From Chryseobacterium sp. c4a (lineage in GTDB: Bacteria > Bacteroidota > Bacteroidia > Flavobacteriales > Weeksellaceae), in contig NZ_WXVU01000004.1 in the NCBI RefSeq assembly GCF_009900745.1, positions 62,001-126,000 on the forward strand: DNA of 64,000 nt, written 5' to 3'. Position numbers and translations under genes: made by a program. Shown in pieces: positions 1 to 8,994 of the stretch. Under the pieces are notes generated by a model. It made no database searches and was not told the DNA's origin. It saw nothing but the letters and a program-made list of their open reading frames with translations. Position 1 is the stretch's first letter; each line of letters opens with the position of its first letter.

Positions 1-21
1 ATGGCATTCACCAAAAACAAA

Positions 22-45
22 AAACAGGACAAATCTGTCCTGTTT
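22..45 (-). terminator. Rho-independent terminator of the outer-membrane barrel gene
   Basis: A perfect 10-bp inverted repeat (AAACAGGACA and TGTCCTGTTT, 4-nt loop) is followed on the minus strand by a T-rich run. It lies just past the stop codon of the minus-strand gene that ends at 78. Confidence 0.8.
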
Positions 46-77
46 ATATCTCAATTTTGATTATTCAATCTTTCAGA

Positions 78-755
78 TTAATTTCCTCCGAATTTGAAAC
101 CTACACCTACTTGAACAAAGCTATCTTTTAGCGTTCCGTTTCCACCATCTTGTTTTTTCATAAGATTAGAAACTCCCAAGTTATATCTTGCATCAAAGAA
201 TAGTCCGTTTTCAAGAGTATATTCAGCACCTACAAATGGAGCTAAATTCAACTTATTCAAATTATCTTTAATATCTTCTGTTTCACTTGTTGAATCAGAA
301 GACGTTTGACCTCCTGCAGTTGCTGTTAAATCAGCTGTTACTTTAACTTTTGCAGAAGTAATAATTCCTACGTTAAGTCCTAAAGCAAAAGCTAAGTTTT
401 CTGTTGCATAATATTTAGCACTCACAGGGATTTGCACTGTCCCTAGTTTCCAGTCTGATTTTTGAGTACCTGTAGCAGTAGCCCCCATCATGCTATAGGA
501 AACCGTTTCTTCCTGCTTACCTCCTATTGGAGAATATAATACCTCCCCTTGTACAGCAAACTTATCGTTGAATTTATATTCAGCCATAAGCCCGGCATAA
601 AAAGTAGATTTTGCATCAAACTTGTAAGTTTGTCCTTCACCACTTGCTTTAAGCATTGATAAAGAATAACCTGCTTTAGGTCCAAATTTAAATTCCTGCG
701 CGTTTGCAGTAACTCCCAATACAGCAACGGCTGCAATAAGTAAAAGTTTTTTCAT
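78..755 (-). CDS. Outer-membrane beta-barrel protein (PorT/OmpW-like)
   Basis: 225 aa. An N-terminal signal peptide (basic start, hydrophobic core, cleavage near ANA-QE at residues 18-20) leads into alternating amphipathic strands rich in Gly, Tyr and Phe. It ends in an aromatic/Gly strand (VGVGFKFGG), as expected for an 8-10 strand barrel in the outer membrane. Phrases such as FGPKAGYSLS and GLMAEYKFNDKFAVQGEVLYS are typical of the Bacteroidota outer-membrane beta-barrel domain family. The substrate or partner is unknown. It is a single gene with its own promoter and terminator, so it is probably transcribed alone. The beta-barrel assignment is strong. Any specific function (porin, adhesin, structural) is not supported. 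Confidence 0.85.
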   Translation of the reverse strand: MKKLLLIAAVAVLGVTANAQEFKFGPKAGYSLSMLKASGEGQTYKFDAKSTFYAGLMAEYKFNDKFAVQGEVLYSPIGGKQEETVSYSMMGATATGTQKSDWKLGTVQIPVSAKYYATENLAFALGLNVGIITSAKVKVTADLTATAGGQTSSDSTSETEDIKDNLNKLNLAPFVGAEYTLENGLFFDARYNLGVSNLMKKQDGGNGTLKDSFVQVGVGFKFGGN

Positions 756-783
756 TGTTTATTAGTTATACATTTAAGGACTG

Positions 784-813
784 CAAAACTAATTCTTTTT
801 TTTAAATTAACAA
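784..813 (-). promoter_or_regulatory. Bacteroidota sigma-A-type promoter of the outer-membrane barrel gene
   Basis: On the minus strand, TTG (811-813) is followed after 19 nt by TAGTTTTG (784-791). This matches the Bacteroidota -33/-7 form TTG-N19/20-TAnnTTTG. The start codon of the downstream gene lies about 29 nt further on. Confidence 0.75.
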
Positions 814-872
814 ATTTTAAGACAAAATTCGAAAGTTAATAAAAGGTTAACAACATTTTTACTTATTTAGCT

Positions 873-1832
873 TTAGTCATTTCTCAATCTTTTTTCTTCA
901 TCATTATAAGCAAGAATAATCTTCCTTACCACAGGATGCCTTACCACATCTTCCTCTGTAAGATACACAAAACCAATCTCCTTCACTCCATTCAAAATCC
1001 TCATTGCTTCTTTCAATCCGGATTGTTGGTTCTTCGGAAGGTCAATCTGACTTGGATCTCCGGTAATGATAAATTTTGCATTCATCCCCATCCTTGTCAG
1101 GAACATTTTCATCTGGGCATGAGTCGTATTCTGTGCTTCATCAAGAATTACAAAGGCATCATCCAGAGTACGTCCCCTCATAAAAGCTAATGGCGCTACC
1201 TCAATCACTTTCTTCTCCATAAAGCCTTCCAGTTTTTCATGAGGAATCATATCACGAAGCGCATCATATAAAGGTTGCAAGTATGGATCTAATTTTTCTT
1301 TAAGATCCCCAGGTAAAAATCCAAGGCTCTCCCCTGCTTCTACAGCGGGTCTTGTCAGAATAATTCTTTTTACTTCCTTATCTTTCAAAGCTCTTGCAGC
1401 CAAAGCTACGCTGGTATAAGTTTTTCCGGTACCAGCTGGCCCGATAGCAAACACCATATCTTTTTTCTCTGTTTCTTTTACCAGTTTTTTAAGATTGGTT
1501 GTTTTAGCTTTAATGACTTTTCCATTTACTCCTTTTACGATAATATCCTGGTCAAAAATCAGTTGCTTTTCATTCTCATCTTTAATATTCAGAATATTTT
1601 CAACGTCTTTCAGTCCTATCGAATTATTTTTTGAGATAAATTTTACGATATCATCCAGTTTTTGCTTTAGTATGTCTAATGCTTCCTGGTTACCCATGGC
1701 AAAGATATAATGATCTCTTCCTGTAATTTTAATGGTTGGGAAGCTTGATTTTAGTAAGTTGAAATATTGGTTATTAACTCCATAGAAGATTTTCGCGTCG
1801 ATTTCTTCCAGATCATAGGTCAATTCAAACAT
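873..1832 (-). CDS. PhoH family ATPase (PhoH-like)
   Basis: 319 aa, the normal size for the PhoH/YbeZ group. The Walker A motif GPAGTGKT is at residues 131-138 and Walker B VILDEAQ at about 228-234. The family blocks ILTRPAVEAGESLGFLPGD and ITGDPSQIDLP flank them. The N-terminal ~110 residues form the usual KH-like/PIN-associated extension. PhoH-like proteins are cytoplasmic ATPases associated with RNA metabolism, often working with YbeY; that role comes from the family and is not shown here. The gene stands alone between the barrel gene and a divergent SAM-dependent enzyme. The start fits family length, and no better upstream Met is visible. Confidence 0.93.
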   Translation of the reverse strand: MFELTYDLEEIDAKIFYGVNNQYFNLLKSSFPTIKITGRDHYIFAMGNQEALDILKQKLDDIVKFISKNNSIGLKDVENILNIKDENEKQLIFDQDIIVKGVNGKVIKAKTTNLKKLVKETEKKDMVFAIGPAGTGKTYTSVALAARALKDKEVKRIILTRPAVEAGESLGFLPGDLKEKLDPYLQPLYDALRDMIPHEKLEGFMEKKVIEVAPLAFMRGRTLDDAFVILDEAQNTTHAQMKMFLTRMGMNAKFIITGDPSQIDLPKNQQSGLKEAMRILNGVKEIGFVYLTEEDVVRHPVVRKIILAYNDEEKRLRND

Positions 1833-1928
1833 GCAGTATTTTTATTTTTAGATTTTAAAATTAAGCTTTTTTTCAAATTTATATCAAATTCTTTTCAACA
1901 ATCTTTCGGGCTTTCCTTTTATTTTAAA

Positions 1929-1936
1929 TAACTTTG
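1929..1936 (+). promoter_or_regulatory. -7 promoter element upstream of the SAM hydroxide adenosyltransferase
   Basis: TAACTTTG matches TAnnTTTG exactly. Its last three bases would be the TTG start of the longest open frame. This argues that translation starts at the downstream ATG at 1964 instead, leaving a leader of about 20 nt. No good -33 TTG is visible. Confidence 0.6.
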
Positions 1937-1963
1937 CATGACTACACTATTCTAAAATTGCTC

Positions 1964-2791
1964 ATGTCAATTATTACCCTTACTTCGGATTTCGGAAATT
2001 TAGATTACAGAGTTGCCGCTGTGAAAGGCAAAATTCTGTCTCTAAATCCTGAGGTTAATATTATTGATATAACCCACGACATCCAGGCATTCAACCTTAT
2101 ACAAACATCATATATTGTAAGAAACGCATATAAATACTTCCCTAAAGGCAGTATCCACATCATTTCTGTAGATAGTTTTTACAATAAATCAAGAAAAAAT
2201 ATTCTTTATAAAGCTGATGGTTCTTACTTTCTGGCCGCAGATAATGGTCTTTTAAGTCTGATCTTTTTTGATATTAAACCTGAAGCAATCTATGAGATTA
2301 CTTTAAATAATCGTTTTGACGATATCATCAACTTTACTTCTACCGACATTTTTGTTCCGGCAGCTGTACATCTTGCTAACGGTGGCCTTCCGGAAGTAAT
2401 TGGAAGAAAAATAGATTCTGTGAAGCAGCTGATGTTCCCCAGAGCTGTTTATAATGAGTCTGAAGGAATGATTATTGGTGAAGTTACCTATATTGATAAT
2501 TTCGGAAATATAATCTCAAATATCAACAAAGATTTCTTTGAAAATATAAGCAAAGGATACAATGGTTTTACTATAAAATTCAGGAACTTGAGTCTTTCAA
2601 GGATCTTTTCCAGCCATACGGAAGTGGTTTCAGACTGGGAAAGGGAAACGGAATTTCATGGGCAGTCTGCTGCAATTTTCAATGACAGTCAGTTATTGGA
2701 GCTTACTATTTATAAAGGAAGTAAGAAAAACGGAGCTAAGAGCCTGTTTGGATTGAATGTAGGAGAAAATATCTACATTGAATTCATGTAA
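1964..2791 (+). CDS. SAM hydroxide adenosyltransferase (DUF62 family)
   Basis: 275 aa from the ATG at 1964. The frame is open 10 codons further upstream from a TTG, but that TTG is part of the promoter -7 box, and the family begins at MSIITLTSDFG. The N-terminal ITLTSDFGNLDYRVAAVKG block, ITHDI near residue 45, the ADNGLL block and the later YIDNFGNIISN motif are hallmarks of the chlorinase/fluorinase superfamily. Its common members hydrolyse S-adenosylmethionine to adenosine and methionine. The larger halogenase loop is not apparent, so hydrolysis is the safe prediction. Cytoplasmic, single gene, divergent from phoH. Confidence 0.88.
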   Translation: MSIITLTSDFGNLDYRVAAVKGKILSLNPEVNIIDITHDIQAFNLIQTSYIVRNAYKYFPKGSIHIISVDSFYNKSRKNILYKADGSYFLAADNGLLSLIFFDIKPEAIYEITLNNRFDDIINFTSTDIFVPAAVHLANGGLPEVIGRKIDSVKQLMFPRAVYNESEGMIIGEVTYIDNFGNIISNINKDFFENISKGYNGFTIKFRNLSLSRIFSSHTEVVSDWERETEFHGQSAAIFNDSQLLELTIYKGSKKNGAKSLFGLNVGENIYIEFM

Positions 2792-2826
2792 AATTATATA
2801 TTTCATAAAAAAACCGATTTTTTTTA

Positions 2827-2834
2827 TATATTTG
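2827..2834 (+). promoter_or_regulatory. -7 promoter element of the E2 acyltransferase gene
   Basis: TATATTTG fits TAnnTTTG. It lies 20 nt before the ATG at 2855. The -33 region has only a weak TTTC. Confidence 0.55.
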
Positions 2835-2854
2835 TCAAAATCTAAAAATCAAAA

Positions 2855-4162
2855 ATGGCAGAATACAAATTATTGCTTCCTTCCATGGGAGAAGGGGTTA
2901 TGGAAGCGACAATTATCACTTGGTTATTCAATGAAGGTGATAACGTAAAAGAGGATGACTCTGTAGTAGAAATTGCAACAGATAAAGTAGATTCAGACGT
3001 TCCGACACCAGTTTCGGGAAAAATAGTGAAAATTTTAAAGCAAAAAGATGAAGTTGCAAAAGTAGGTGAGGCCATTGCTATTTTAGAAATTGAAGGAGAA
3101 GGTTCTGCTTCCGAGGAAGTAACCACTGAAGCACCAGCAACTACTCCGGACACTGAAACGTTAAAAACAATTGAGCAGCCTTTACAAACTGTAGCTGCAT
3201 CCAATGTAGAATTCTCAGGAGATCTTTATTTATCTCCACTTGTAAAATCAATTGCACAACAGGAAAATATTTCTGAAACTGAACTTAAATCTATCAAAGG
3301 AAGCGGTTTAGAAGGAAGAATTACTAAAGAAGATATTTTAGCTTACGTTGCTAACAGAGGAAACCAACCTGCTCAGCAGGCTGCTCCGGTTCAACAAACC
3401 GTTGCCGCTCCAACTCCTGTTTCTGCACCAGCTGCAACCATTACGGCTGCTGCGGGAGATGAAATCATTCCAATGGACAGAATGAGAAAGATCATCGCAG
3501 AAAACATGGTAAAAGCAAAACAAATTGCTCCACACGTAACTTCTTTCATTGAAACAGACGTTACCAACGTTGTAAAATGGAGAGCTAAACATAAAGCAGC
3601 TTTCGAAAAACGTGAAGGTGAAAAACTTACTTTCATGCCTATCTTTGTGAAAGCAGTGGTGAAAGCAATCCAGGATTTCCCAATGATCAATGTTTCTGTA
3701 AGCGGTGAAAACATCATCAAAAAGAAAAATATCAACATTGGTATGGCTACTGCTCTGCCAGACGGAAACCTTATTGTTCCTGTAATCAAGAATGCTGATC
3801 AGTTATCTCTGTCAGGTCTTGCAAAAGCAATCAATGATTTAGCGTACAGAGCAAGAAACAAGAAGTTAAGACCAGAAGATACTCAAGGGGCAACGTATAC
3901 AATTTCTAACGTGGGAAGCTTTGGAAACCTTATGGGAACTCCAATCATTCCTCAGCCACAGGTTGCAATCCTTGCTATTGGAGCGATCGTTAAAAAACCT
4001 GCAGTTCTTGAAACGGCTGATGGTGATGTCATCGCAATCAGAAACTTAATGTTTATGTCTCACTCTTACGATCACAGAGTCGTAGATGGTTCTCTAGGAG
4101 GAATGATGTTGAAGCATGTTCACGATTACCTTGAAAACTGGGATCTGAATACGGAAATATAA
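2855..4162 (+). CDS. 2-oxoacid dehydrogenase E2 (dihydrolipoamide acyltransferase)
   Basis: 435 aa. An N-terminal lipoyl domain (residues ~1-78) carries the modified lysine in DKVDS (K44). A Pro/Ala/Thr-rich linker follows, then a peripheral subunit-binding domain (~125-165, SPLVKSIAQQ...GRITKEDIL), a second Ala/Pro linker and the catalytic domain (~205-435). The catalytic motif DHRVVDG has H407 and D411. The DKVDSDVPTP lipoyl loop resembles branched-chain or pyruvate E2 proteins more than succinyltransferases, which have DKATLE as in the second E2 of this window. No E1 or E3 gene is adjacent, so the acyl substrate cannot be fixed from context. A branched-chain keto acid or pyruvate complex is the best inference. 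Confidence 0.93.
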   Translation: MAEYKLLLPSMGEGVMEATIITWLFNEGDNVKEDDSVVEIATDKVDSDVPTPVSGKIVKILKQKDEVAKVGEAIAILEIEGEGSASEEVTTEAPATTPDTETLKTIEQPLQTVAASNVEFSGDLYLSPLVKSIAQQENISETELKSIKGSGLEGRITKEDILAYVANRGNQPAQQAAPVQQTVAAPTPVSAPAATITAAAGDEIIPMDRMRKIIAENMVKAKQIAPHVTSFIETDVTNVVKWRAKHKAAFEKREGEKLTFMPIFVKAVVKAIQDFPMINVSVSGENIIKKKNINIGMATALPDGNLIVPVIKNADQLSLSGLAKAINDLAYRARNKKLRPEDTQGATYTISNVGSFGNLMGTPIIPQPQVAILAIGAIVKKPAVLETADGDVIAIRNLMFMSHSYDHRVVDGSLGGMMLKHVHDYLENWDLNTEI

Positions 4163-4218
4163 GAATAAGTAATCGGTAATAAGTAATTTATTTCCTGCCG
4201 ATTATATCATCAATATTA

Positions 4219-4249
4219 AAACCTTCGATTTTTGATCGGAGGTTTTTTT
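4219..4249 (+). terminator. Rho-independent terminator of the E2 gene
   Basis: A hairpin with arms AACCTTCGAT and ATCGGAGGTT (one G-U pair) is followed by seven T. Confidence 0.8.
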
Positions 4250-4334
4250 GTGGTTCAAGTTCAGTATTTTTGAAAGAGAGAAGTAATATCATAAGGGTTT
4301 AAATTGTCTTTTATAAAACATAACCCAATTAGCT

Positions 4335-5765
4335 ATGAAACCATTCATTTTAACCGTATTAGCTTTAAGTACCTCCATCTATACCTACTCTCAGAAAACA
4401 TATCCATCTGCAGCCATTGACCAGTATGTAAAAGAAGTGATTAAAATTAATCAGATTCCCGGTCTTGCAGTTGGTGTGATAAAAGATAATCAGATCGTTT
4501 TTCAACGATATTATGGTACGGAAAATCTTGAAAATGATAAAAAAGTGGATTCAAATTCTATGTTCAGGATATACTCTACCTCAAAATTGATGACAAATGT
4601 TGGCGTTTTTCAACTGATTGAAAAGGGACAATTATCTTTAGAAGACAAAATCTCCAAATACCTTGACAATTTACCTAAAGAATGGCAAGACATTAAAGTA
4701 AAAAACCTGATCACGCATTCTTCCGGACTTCCTAATCTTATCGCTTTTAATGATATTTTGCCAGATGACTCTAACGCTAAAGTTATTGAAAGACTGTCCA
4801 GAGAAAAAATGGATTTTAAAACAGGAAATCAATTCAGCTATAATCAGACCAATTATTTCCTGCTTACGATGATTATTGAAAAAATTACAGGACAACCTTT
4901 TGAACAGTTCATCCTGAATAATCAGTTTTCCGATTCTAAAAACCAGGTCATTTTTTCTTCAAACGCTCTCGAAAAGATCCCGAACCGCGTGATTAAATAC
5001 AATTACAATTCAGAAAAAAAGCAGTATGAAAAATCTACAGATGTTAGCGGAACAAGAGCTCATTCTGCCAATGGCATTGCCATAACACTTCCGGCATTTT
5101 TAAAATGGAGTCTTCACCTTAGCAAAGGTGATTTTTTAAATCCAAAGACGAAAGAAATGATGTGGCATCCTTTTGATTTTAGCAATAAAAAGGATGTTTT
5201 CACCTATGGATGGGACATTAGTAAAGTAAATAATATAGCTTCTTATAATTTTTCCGGAGGAAATGTAAGCGCCTATAAAATTTACCCGCAGAATAATATA
5301 GCAATCATTATGATGTCTAATGGATATAGCTTATTCTCTGTTCAATACAGGATCATCAATCATATTGCTGCAATGCTTGATAAAAACTTAGCAGACGATT
5401 ATTCCTTAGCAGAAGAGACCATTATCTCTGAATTTTCAAAAAAGAACAATCCTGATGCGGAGAGAATCTACCATTCTCTTAAAGCAAAAAATTCAAAATG
5501 GAATTTTGAAAATACGTTGAATGACATAGGTTATACCCTATTGCGAAATTCAAGAATGGATGAAAGTATTAAAGTTTTTGTTTTAAATGTTAAGGAAAAT
5601 CCACAATCGGCTAATGCTTTTGATAGTCTAGGTGAAGGTTATTTCTATGCTAAAAATTATGTCTTAGCTTTAGAAAATTATAAAAAATCATTAGCCTTAC
5701 ATCCGGAAAACACGAATGCTGTAAACATGATTCGAAAAATAGAAGATGCAATGGAAAAGAAATAA
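4335..5765 (+). CDS. Serine hydrolase of the class C beta-lactamase/PBP family with C-terminal TPR
   Basis: 476 aa. A signal peptide (residues ~1-19) is followed by a beta-lactamase/transpeptidase-like domain. The SxxK catalytic motif is STSK (S81, K84). At the YxN position the sequence reads YNQ within FSYNQTNYF, so the usual Asn is Gln, while a further NY follows. A C-terminal KTG-like block is replaced by a glycine-rich FSGGN. Residues ~420-470 look like one or two TPR units (GEGYFYAKNYVLALENYKKSLALHP). It probably acts in the periplasm as an esterase, peptidase or PBP-like enzyme. Resistance to beta-lactams should not be assumed. Single gene flanked by intergenic DNA. Confidence 0.87.
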   Translation: MKPFILTVLALSTSIYTYSQKTYPSAAIDQYVKEVIKINQIPGLAVGVIKDNQIVFQRYYGTENLENDKKVDSNSMFRIYSTSKLMTNVGVFQLIEKGQLSLEDKISKYLDNLPKEWQDIKVKNLITHSSGLPNLIAFNDILPDDSNAKVIERLSREKMDFKTGNQFSYNQTNYFLLTMIIEKITGQPFEQFILNNQFSDSKNQVIFSSNALEKIPNRVIKYNYNSEKKQYEKSTDVSGTRAHSANGIAITLPAFLKWSLHLSKGDFLNPKTKEMMWHPFDFSNKKDVFTYGWDISKVNNIASYNFSGGNVSAYKIYPQNNIAIIMMSNGYSLFSVQYRIINHIAAMLDKNLADDYSLAEETIISEFSKKNNPDAERIYHSLKAKNSKWNFENTLNDIGYTLLRNSRMDESIKVFVLNVKENPQSANAFDSLGEGYFYAKNYVLALENYKKSLALHPENTNAVNMIRKIEDAMEKK

Positions 5766-6001
5766 TTGAAACATTTTGTCAATATTCTTCATAATGATTG
5801 TTTTTAGATATCTATATTATTTCAGCACTACTCTATTTTAATAATATCCTTATTTAATAGAACATCGTTTTTGCAGGTCTTTATTCCTATTTTAAGAAAT
5901 CGTTTACCACCGTTTAAAAAAAATTAACCTAATTTCACATTCAAATTAAAAACAAGACACTCAAAAAGTGTTCTGAGAGGAAATTATAATAAACTATTAC
6001 C

Positions 6002-6799
6002 ATGAAAAAAATGATGTTATCTGCTGCAATCGCAGTGACAGTCCTTATGTTCGGGCAACAAATCACATTAGAAAACTCCTTTACAGCAGGAGAAAGAGCA
6101 TTTGCTTTTGCTAAAGGCAATGATATGGTGTATGTTAATGCACCAGCATACACTAATATTCTGAAACTTTACAGCTCAACATTTGCATTGATTAAAACAA
6201 TAGATGTTCCTGTACCGGCAGGATACAAAGCTATCTTATGGTATGATGGAGGACAATATAATCATGCTATCTCCAAAAACATTTTTAATACTGATGATAA
6301 ATTAGAATTTTTAATAACTGCTGAAAAATACGCTCCAGGCTCATTTGATAATTATCATAGAAAACTGCTTCTTATCAACGAAGATGGGCTTCTTATCAAA
6401 GACTTCACCCCTGATCCTAATTTTTCTTACCAAAAAGATTATAGTGTATTCCATGATCCTGTTTCGAATACCAATAAAATTATTGTAGAGAATTATACCA
6501 CCAATAATAAATCCGTTTTTGAGGTATTTGGCCTACCAACTTCCAAATTGGCAGCAAAGGAAATTCAGAATATAACTAAATTAGCAGCATTCCCAATTCC
6601 TACAAGTAAAAACCTTACTATTTCAAACCCGGGAAACGGGAGCAATAAAGTAGAAGTGTATGATATGACTGGAAAGATTGTTTTTAATAAATTTTTCGGA
6701 TCCAGTGACAACACAGTCACTATTGACGTTGAAAACCTGACAAAAGGAACTTACTTTTACAAGATCGGAGATGTAAGTGCTAAGTTTATTAAAAATTAA
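6002..6799 (+). CDS. Secreted protein with type IX secretion sorting domain
   Basis: 265 aa. A signal peptide (MKKMMLSAAIAVTVLMFGQ) is followed by a ~170-residue beta-rich region of unknown fold. A C-terminal type A T9SS sorting tail follows (~195-265): FPIPTSKNLTISNPG, KVEVYDMTGKIVFN and GTYFYKIGDVSAKFIKN. It is therefore expected to cross the outer membrane through the PorT/SprA-type system and be released or surface-anchored. The central region has no motif I recognise, although WYDGGQYNHA and LLLINEDG suggest a propeller-like repeat. It is monocistronic, closed by a terminator at 6808-6838. Confidence 0.85.
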   Translation: MKKMMLSAAIAVTVLMFGQQITLENSFTAGERAFAFAKGNDMVYVNAPAYTNILKLYSSTFALIKTIDVPVPAGYKAILWYDGGQYNHAISKNIFNTDDKLEFLITAEKYAPGSFDNYHRKLLLINEDGLLIKDFTPDPNFSYQKDYSVFHDPVSNTNKIIVENYTTNNKSVFEVFGLPTSKLAAKEIQNITKLAAFPIPTSKNLTISNPGNGSNKVEVYDMTGKIVFNKFFGSSDNTVTIDVENLTKGTYFYKIGDVSAKFIKN

Positions 6800-6807
6800 A
6801 CATATCA

Positions 6808-6838
6808 AAATCTCACTCTTTACGGGTGGGATTTTTTC
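6808..6838 (+). terminator. Rho-independent terminator of the T9SS cargo gene
   Basis: Stem AAATCTCACTC with GGGTGGGATTT (G-U pairs included), then a T-run. Confidence 0.75.
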
Positions 6839-6929
6839 TTTGTATGGCATATCATCTGTTCCATGATCATTGTACTTTTATAATCCCATTATTCATCAAA
6901 TAATTTTACCTTTATAGAAACTATTACAA

Positions 6930-7556
6930 ATGGAACTTGATTTCAGGAAACTCTATGTTACCAAATTATTTGATTTTTCCAAAGAAGATGAGGAGCTGAT
7001 TTTTAAAATTTATGATCAGCTATCTGCGATCTATGATATTTCAATGGCAGATATTGAAGATTCTCTATACCAGCAATTCAAATCACAGAATATAGATTTC
7101 TTATACGAACCTAAACTCTGCTATAAGCTTACAACCAAAAATCAATCGAGTACTTTTTATCTTTTTATTGTCAACTCAGTCGGAACAACAATCAGAGGAG
7201 CCCGCACCACTGATAAATATGATTCTTTGGAAGTTTGGGGGTTAAAGGAAATGAAGGAAGACTTTGGTTTTATTTCCATCAATAGGAAAAAGCTTGCAGA
7301 CAGAATCGCAGGAATATTTAGCAGTTTTAAGGTTAATTTTAAAGAAGATAAAGACTTTAAAGATTTTTATGTTTTGGGAAGTGATCCTTACAAAACGATA
7401 GCATTCTTAAATCCCGAAAGGAAAAAAGCTATACAGGCTATTTCTGATGCGGATTTCAAGATTGAAGTTAAAAGCAATATTACAGGATTGAGGATATCAA
7501 AGGCATTGAGCCTTGAGAATGTTCTTATGGTCTCAAAATTTTTAGAAGAGATATAA
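6930..7556 (+). CDS. Conserved hypothetical cytoplasmic protein
   Basis: 208 aa, no signal peptide and no transmembrane segment. It is mixed alpha/beta, with an acidic N-terminal helical region (FSKEDEELIFKIYDQL) and a middle beta-rich block (STFYLFIVNSVGTTIRGARTTDKYDSLEVWG). I do not recognise a family. It ends 43 nt before the ClC gene on the same strand, so the two may be co-transcribed. A run of Ts with TTTG lies in the gap, so a separate ClC promoter is also possible. Confidence 0.75.
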   Translation: MELDFRKLYVTKLFDFSKEDEELIFKIYDQLSAIYDISMADIEDSLYQQFKSQNIDFLYEPKLCYKLTTKNQSSTFYLFIVNSVGTTIRGARTTDKYDSLEVWGLKEMKEDFGFISINRKKLADRIAGIFSSFKVNFKEDKDFKDFYVLGSDPYKTIAFLNPERKKAIQAISDADFKIEVKSNITGLRISKALSLENVLMVSKFLEEI

Positions 7557-7599
7557 ATTTTAGTTTTTTTGCCGTAATTTCATCCCTCAAAACCAACAA

Positions 7600-8949
7600 A
7601 TGCTGAAAATCTTTGTCCTTATTCAAAAGTCCCTGAAAAATTCCTTTGATAATATCCGGAATGAACAACTGAAATATAACCTTCTTCAGGCTATTCCTTT
7701 TTGGATCGGGTCTGTTATTACCGGTTTTTTTGCAGTATTATATGCTCAACTTTTTGCATGGGGAGAAAATCTCATGAATTTTATCTTCAATTGGCATGCA
7801 TGGATGATTTTCATCATTGCTCCCATTGGATTTGTACTTTCATGGTGGCTGGTAAAGGAATTTGCACCCAATGCCAAAGGCAGTGGCATTCCACAAGTGA
7901 TGGCAGCAGTAGAACTGGCAAATCCCAAAGAACATAAGAAGATAAGGAGTCTTTTAAGTTTAAAGATCATCATTTTTAAAATCGTTTCTTCTGTGATTTT
8001 GGTCATCGGAGGAGGTGCTGTGGGTCGCGAGGGCCCTACTATTCAGATTGCAGGTTCTGTTTTCAGGAAAGTGAATGAATATCTACCCGATTGGTGGCCT
8101 AAGATTTCCAAGAAAAACATGATTATGACGGGTGCCGCTGCCGGACTGGCAGCAGCGTTCAATACACCTCTTGGCGGAATTGTTTTTGCAGTAGAAGAAT
8201 TATCAAAAACCCACATTAACTACTTTAAAACGGCTTTATTTACGGCGGTCATTATTGCAGGTTTAACTGCCCAGACTTTAGCCGGATCTTATTTATACCT
8301 TGGATATCCCAAAACGAATGATGTTTCTTTAATGGTAATGTTTCCGATCATTCTCGTAGCAGCTACTGCCGGAATTATGGCAAGCCAGCTATCGGTAATT
8401 ATGCTTGCAATCAACGGATGGAAAAAGAAAACACTGAAAACAGATCAAGCAAATATTGCATTTCTTATTGTATGTGCTTTAATCATTGCATCCATTGCCT
8501 ACTTCATCAATCGTGAAATTTTAGGTTCGGGGAAGGAAATTATGGAACGGGTTCTTTTTACCAAAGATAAACATGAAGATTGGTATGTTCCTATCTTGAG
8601 AATGCTGGGGCCAGCTTTATCCTTTACCTCCGGAGGGGCCGGGGGAATCTTTGCTCCTGCCCTGTCTGCCGGTGCCAGCATTGGCTCTGTCATTTCAGGG
8701 ATCATTCATTTAACACCTAATGAGACCAATGTTGTTGTTCTTGGCGGTATGGTTGCCTTTCTCACAGGCATTACGAGAGCTCCATTTACATCTGCAATCA
8801 TCGTTCTGGAGATGACAGACAGACATTCATTGATCTTTCATCTGATGCTTGCCGGTATGGTTTCATCTATTGCTTCTATCCTTGTAAGCAGACATTCTTT
8901 GTATGATGTATTAAAAGTGAATTTTTTAACGGAACTCAGAAAAGACTAA
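7600..8949 (+). CDS. ClC family chloride channel/exchanger
   Basis: 449 aa with about ten hydrophobic helices and no C-terminal CBS domains. ClC selectivity signatures are present: GSGIP (94-98), GREGP with the gating Glu at 144, and GGAGGIFAPAL near 350. PLGGIVFAVEEL retains the acidic pair aligned with the proton glutamate of E. coli ClC, which favours a Cl-/H+ exchanger over a channel. By eye, EMTDRHSLIF aligns with EMTDNYQLIL of the E. coli protein, placing His409 where the central anion-coordinating Tyr usually sits. Inner membrane. It converges with a secreted-protein gene and shares its terminator. Confidence 0.93.
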   Translation: MLKIFVLIQKSLKNSFDNIRNEQLKYNLLQAIPFWIGSVITGFFAVLYAQLFAWGENLMNFIFNWHAWMIFIIAPIGFVLSWWLVKEFAPNAKGSGIPQVMAAVELANPKEHKKIRSLLSLKIIIFKIVSSVILVIGGGAVGREGPTIQIAGSVFRKVNEYLPDWWPKISKKNMIMTGAAAGLAAAFNTPLGGIVFAVEELSKTHINYFKTALFTAVIIAGLTAQTLAGSYLYLGYPKTNDVSLMVMFPIILVAATAGIMASQLSVIMLAINGWKKKTLKTDQANIAFLIVCALIIASIAYFINREILGSGKEIMERVLFTKDKHEDWYVPILRMLGPALSFTSGGAGGIFAPALSAGASIGSVISGIIHLTPNETNVVVLGGMVAFLTGITRAPFTSAIIVLEMTDRHSLIFHLMLAGMVSSIASILVSRHSLYDVLKVNFLTELRKD

Positions 8950-8961
8950 ACTTCCTATAAT

Positions 8962-8994
8962 AAAAAAAGACCTGTTGTTTACAGGTCTTTTTTT
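8962..8994. terminator. Bidirectional terminator between convergent genes
   Basis: A perfect inverted repeat (AAAAAAAGACCTGT and ACAGGTCTTTTTTT, 5-nt loop) has A/T tracts on both sides. It covers the stop codon of the minus-strand gene ending at 8979. Confidence 0.85.

Noticed and set aside
1934..1963. Upstream extension of the SAM hydroxide adenosyltransferase from a TTG
   Set aside because: The TTG is part of the TAACTTTG promoter box and the extra residues MHDYTILKLL are not family-like.
1964..2791. Fluorinase/chlorinase
   Set aside because: The halogenase-specific loop is not apparent; common members of this family in Bacteroidota are SAM hydrolases.
4335..5765. True class C beta-lactamase conferring resistance
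   Set aside because: YxN is YNQ, no clear KTG triad, and a TPR tail is present; it is a generic serine hydrolase of the superfamily.
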